14,051 nt of DNA from Pseudomonadota bacterium (lineage in GTDB: Bacteria; Pseudomonadota; Alphaproteobacteria; Rhizobiales; Xanthobacteraceae), in NCBI GenBank assembly GCA_023387695.1, contig JAEWHT010000119.1, positions 1 through 14,051 of the forward strand. Direction: 5' to 3'. Position 1 is the stretch's first letter, and each line of letters opens with the position of its first letter. Below, piece after piece: positions 13,139-14,051 of the stretch. The notes under the pieces are model-generated. The model worked only from the letters and a program-made list of their open reading frames with translations. It searched no databases and had not been told where the DNA came from. The translations under genes were made by a program, and so were the position numbers.

Positions 13139-13167
13139 CCCGTCAATTGAGGCAGATAATTGACGGG
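13139..13167. promoter_or_regulatory. Perfect inverted repeat in the ialB / substrate-binding-protein divergent region
   Basis: CCCGTCAATT (13139-13148) and AATTGACGGG (13158-13167) are perfect inverted repeats of ten bases around a nine-base spacer. Each arm carries an outward-facing TTGACG, one per strand, resembling back-to-back -35 boxes for the two divergent genes. No good -10 was found at 16-18 bases on either side. It may equally be a dimeric regulator operator or, in the minus-strand transcript, a leader hairpin about 80 bases before the IalB start. Confidence 0.45.
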
Positions 13168-13318
13168 CTCGGCGCTCTCGCGCGATTGCGTGCCTTCTTA
13201 ACGTGGTCGACGGAAAGATCAATGCCGACAAGCGTCTTTGGCGGCATCCGGGCGGGCGCCCAGTGAAATCCCTGTGATAGGATTCAGGCCCCGGCGGCCC
13301 CCGAATCAACGTGTACAA

Positions 13319-14051
13319 ATGTTCATGTTCCAGCGCCTGCGCGAGAGCTCCGGCGCCCGTCTTTCCAGTCTCGCCATGGCCTTTGCGATCGTGGCCCTCG
13401 TCGCCGGCGTCTCGATCAGCGGCGCGCGGGCTGAGGAGGCCCACGCGATCGCCATGCACGGCAAGCCGGCTTTGCCGGCCGATTTCGCCCACATGCCCTA
13501 TGCCAATCCTGATGCCCCCAAGCGCGGCCGGCTGACCTGGGGCATCCTCGGCACCTTCGACAGCCTCAACCCCTTCATCGTCAAGGGATTGGCCGTACAG
13601 CCGATCCGCGCCTACGTGGTCGAGAGCCTGATGGCACGCGGCCAGGACGAGCCTTTCACGCTCTATGGCCTGCTCGCGAAGACCGTCGAGACCGATGACG
13701 AACGCAGCTACGTGACGTTTCGCATCGATCCCCGCGCGCGGTTCTCCGACGGCAAGCCGGTGCAGGCCGAGGATGTGCTGTTCTCATGGCAGTTGCTGCG
13801 CGACCACGGCCGCCCCAACCTCCGGCAATATTACGCCAAGGTCGCCAAGGCCGAAGCGCCCGATTCCCTCACCGTCCGCTTCGACCTCGCCGGCGCCAAC
13901 GACCGCGAGCTGCCGCTGATCCTCGGCCTGATGCCGATCCTGCCCAAGCATGCGGTTGACGTCGCGACCTTCGAGGACACGACGCTATCAGCGCCGATCG
14001 CCTCCGGCCCCTATCGCGTCACCGCTGTGAAGCCCGGCGCCAGCGTGACGC
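13319..14051 (+). CDS. YejA-like family-5 substrate-binding protein (5' part)
   Basis: The first 244 codons are present; the frame is still open at the window end. The start ATG at 13319 (or 13325) has no clear Shine-Dalgarno site. Seen: a Sec signal peptide with hydrophobic residues about 17-35 and cleavage after ARA (residue 38). It is followed by the family-5 pattern: HGKPALPADFAHMPYANPDAP, GTFDSLNPFIVKG, YGLLAKTVE, FSDGKPVQAEDVLFSWQLL and LPLILGLMPILPKHAVD. The PALPADFxHxxYxNPDAPK opening is typical of YejA-type proteins rather than DppA or OppA. Known: YejA delivers oligopeptides (microcin C in E. coli) to the YejBEF ABC importer; in Bradyrhizobium such genes are often followed by yejB, yejE and yejF. 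Those partners would lie beyond the edge and cannot be seen here. Ligand unknown. Confidence 0.88.
   Translation, partial: MFMFQRLRESSGARLSSLAMAFAIVALVAGVSISGARAEEAHAIAMHGKPALPADFAHMPYANPDAPKRGRLTWGILGTFDSLNPFIVKGLAVQPIRAYVVESLMARGQDEPFTLYGLLAKTVETDDERSYVTFRIDPRARFSDGKPVQAEDVLFSWQLLRDHGRPNLRQYYAKVAKAEAPDSLTVRFDLAGANDRELPLILGLMPILPKHAVDVATFEDTTLSAPIASGPYRVTAVKPGASVT

Noticed and set aside
12108..13266. Plus-strand open frames opposite ialB, including a Leu/Gly-rich one
   Set aside because: They mirror the Pro/Ala/Lys linker and cross the hspQ/ialB terminator; no signal or family support.
1..14051. CRISPR arrays, prophage, insertion sequences, defence islands
   Set aside because: No regularly spaced repeats, transposase, integrase, or nuclease/ATPase defence gene sets were found; gene content is mainly chromosomal housekeeping and envelope functions.

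Overview
The window looks like ordinary chromosomal DNA of a slow-growing rhizobium, most probably Bradyrhizobium or a close relative in the Nitrobacteraceae. The GC content is high and codon use is strongly GC-biased. The gene set points the same way: a NasT/NasS nitrate sensor pair, phosphatidylcholine synthase, an IalB-family secreted protein, HspQ, and a long GC-rich palindromic intergenic element of a kind I remember from Bradyrhizobium genomes. The assignment rests on gene content and memory, not on a search. I see no phage, transposase, CRISPR array, tRNA or rRNA.

Layout. 1-812 (minus): nasT followed by the 5' part of nasS, overlapping by four bases. 924-2249 (plus): rimO, divergent from nasT and convergent, across a small hairpin, with an uncharacterised 314-aa protein that has SMI1/KNR4 (SUKH)-like features (2314-3258, minus). 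3384-4529 (plus): a secreted TPR-repeat protein. 4636-5277 (plus): a membrane protein resembling the Mpo1/DUF962 family, whose ribosome binding site lies inside a predicted hairpin. 5316-5546: a leader region in front of an ArgD-like aminotransferase (5547-6743). It holds a short, very arginine-rich ORF, mutually exclusive stems and an intrinsic-terminator-like hairpin. 6754-6890: a palindromic repeat element. 6918-9424 (minus): pcs and terC, overlapping at ATGA, then a quinone oxidoreductase. 9555-10748 (plus): a UbiH-family flavin hydroxylase, which nearly abuts a convergent AEC-family transporter (10752-11705, minus). 11813-12145 (plus): hspQ. It shares a bidirectional terminator with an IalB-family protein (12244-13059, minus). 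13319-14051 (plus): the 5' part of a YejA-like family-5 substrate-binding protein, divergent from ialB across a perfect inverted repeat.

Most genes are housekeeping or membrane/envelope functions with no single shared pathway. The clearest multi-gene units are nasT-nasS (nitrate-responsive antitermination) and pcs-terC (translationally coupled membrane genes).

The most interesting element is the 5316-5500 leader. An ORF of 29 codons, 11 of them Arg, ends in four Arg codons and is followed by a 12-bp terminator-like stem upstream of an arginine-biosynthesis-type gene. This is the architecture expected of arginine-responsive transcription attenuation. It is an inference from sequence and needs a comparative and transcript test. 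Second-rank leads are the SD-masking hairpin before the Mpo1-like gene, the orphan SUKH-like protein, and the divergent dyad between ialB and the substrate-binding protein.
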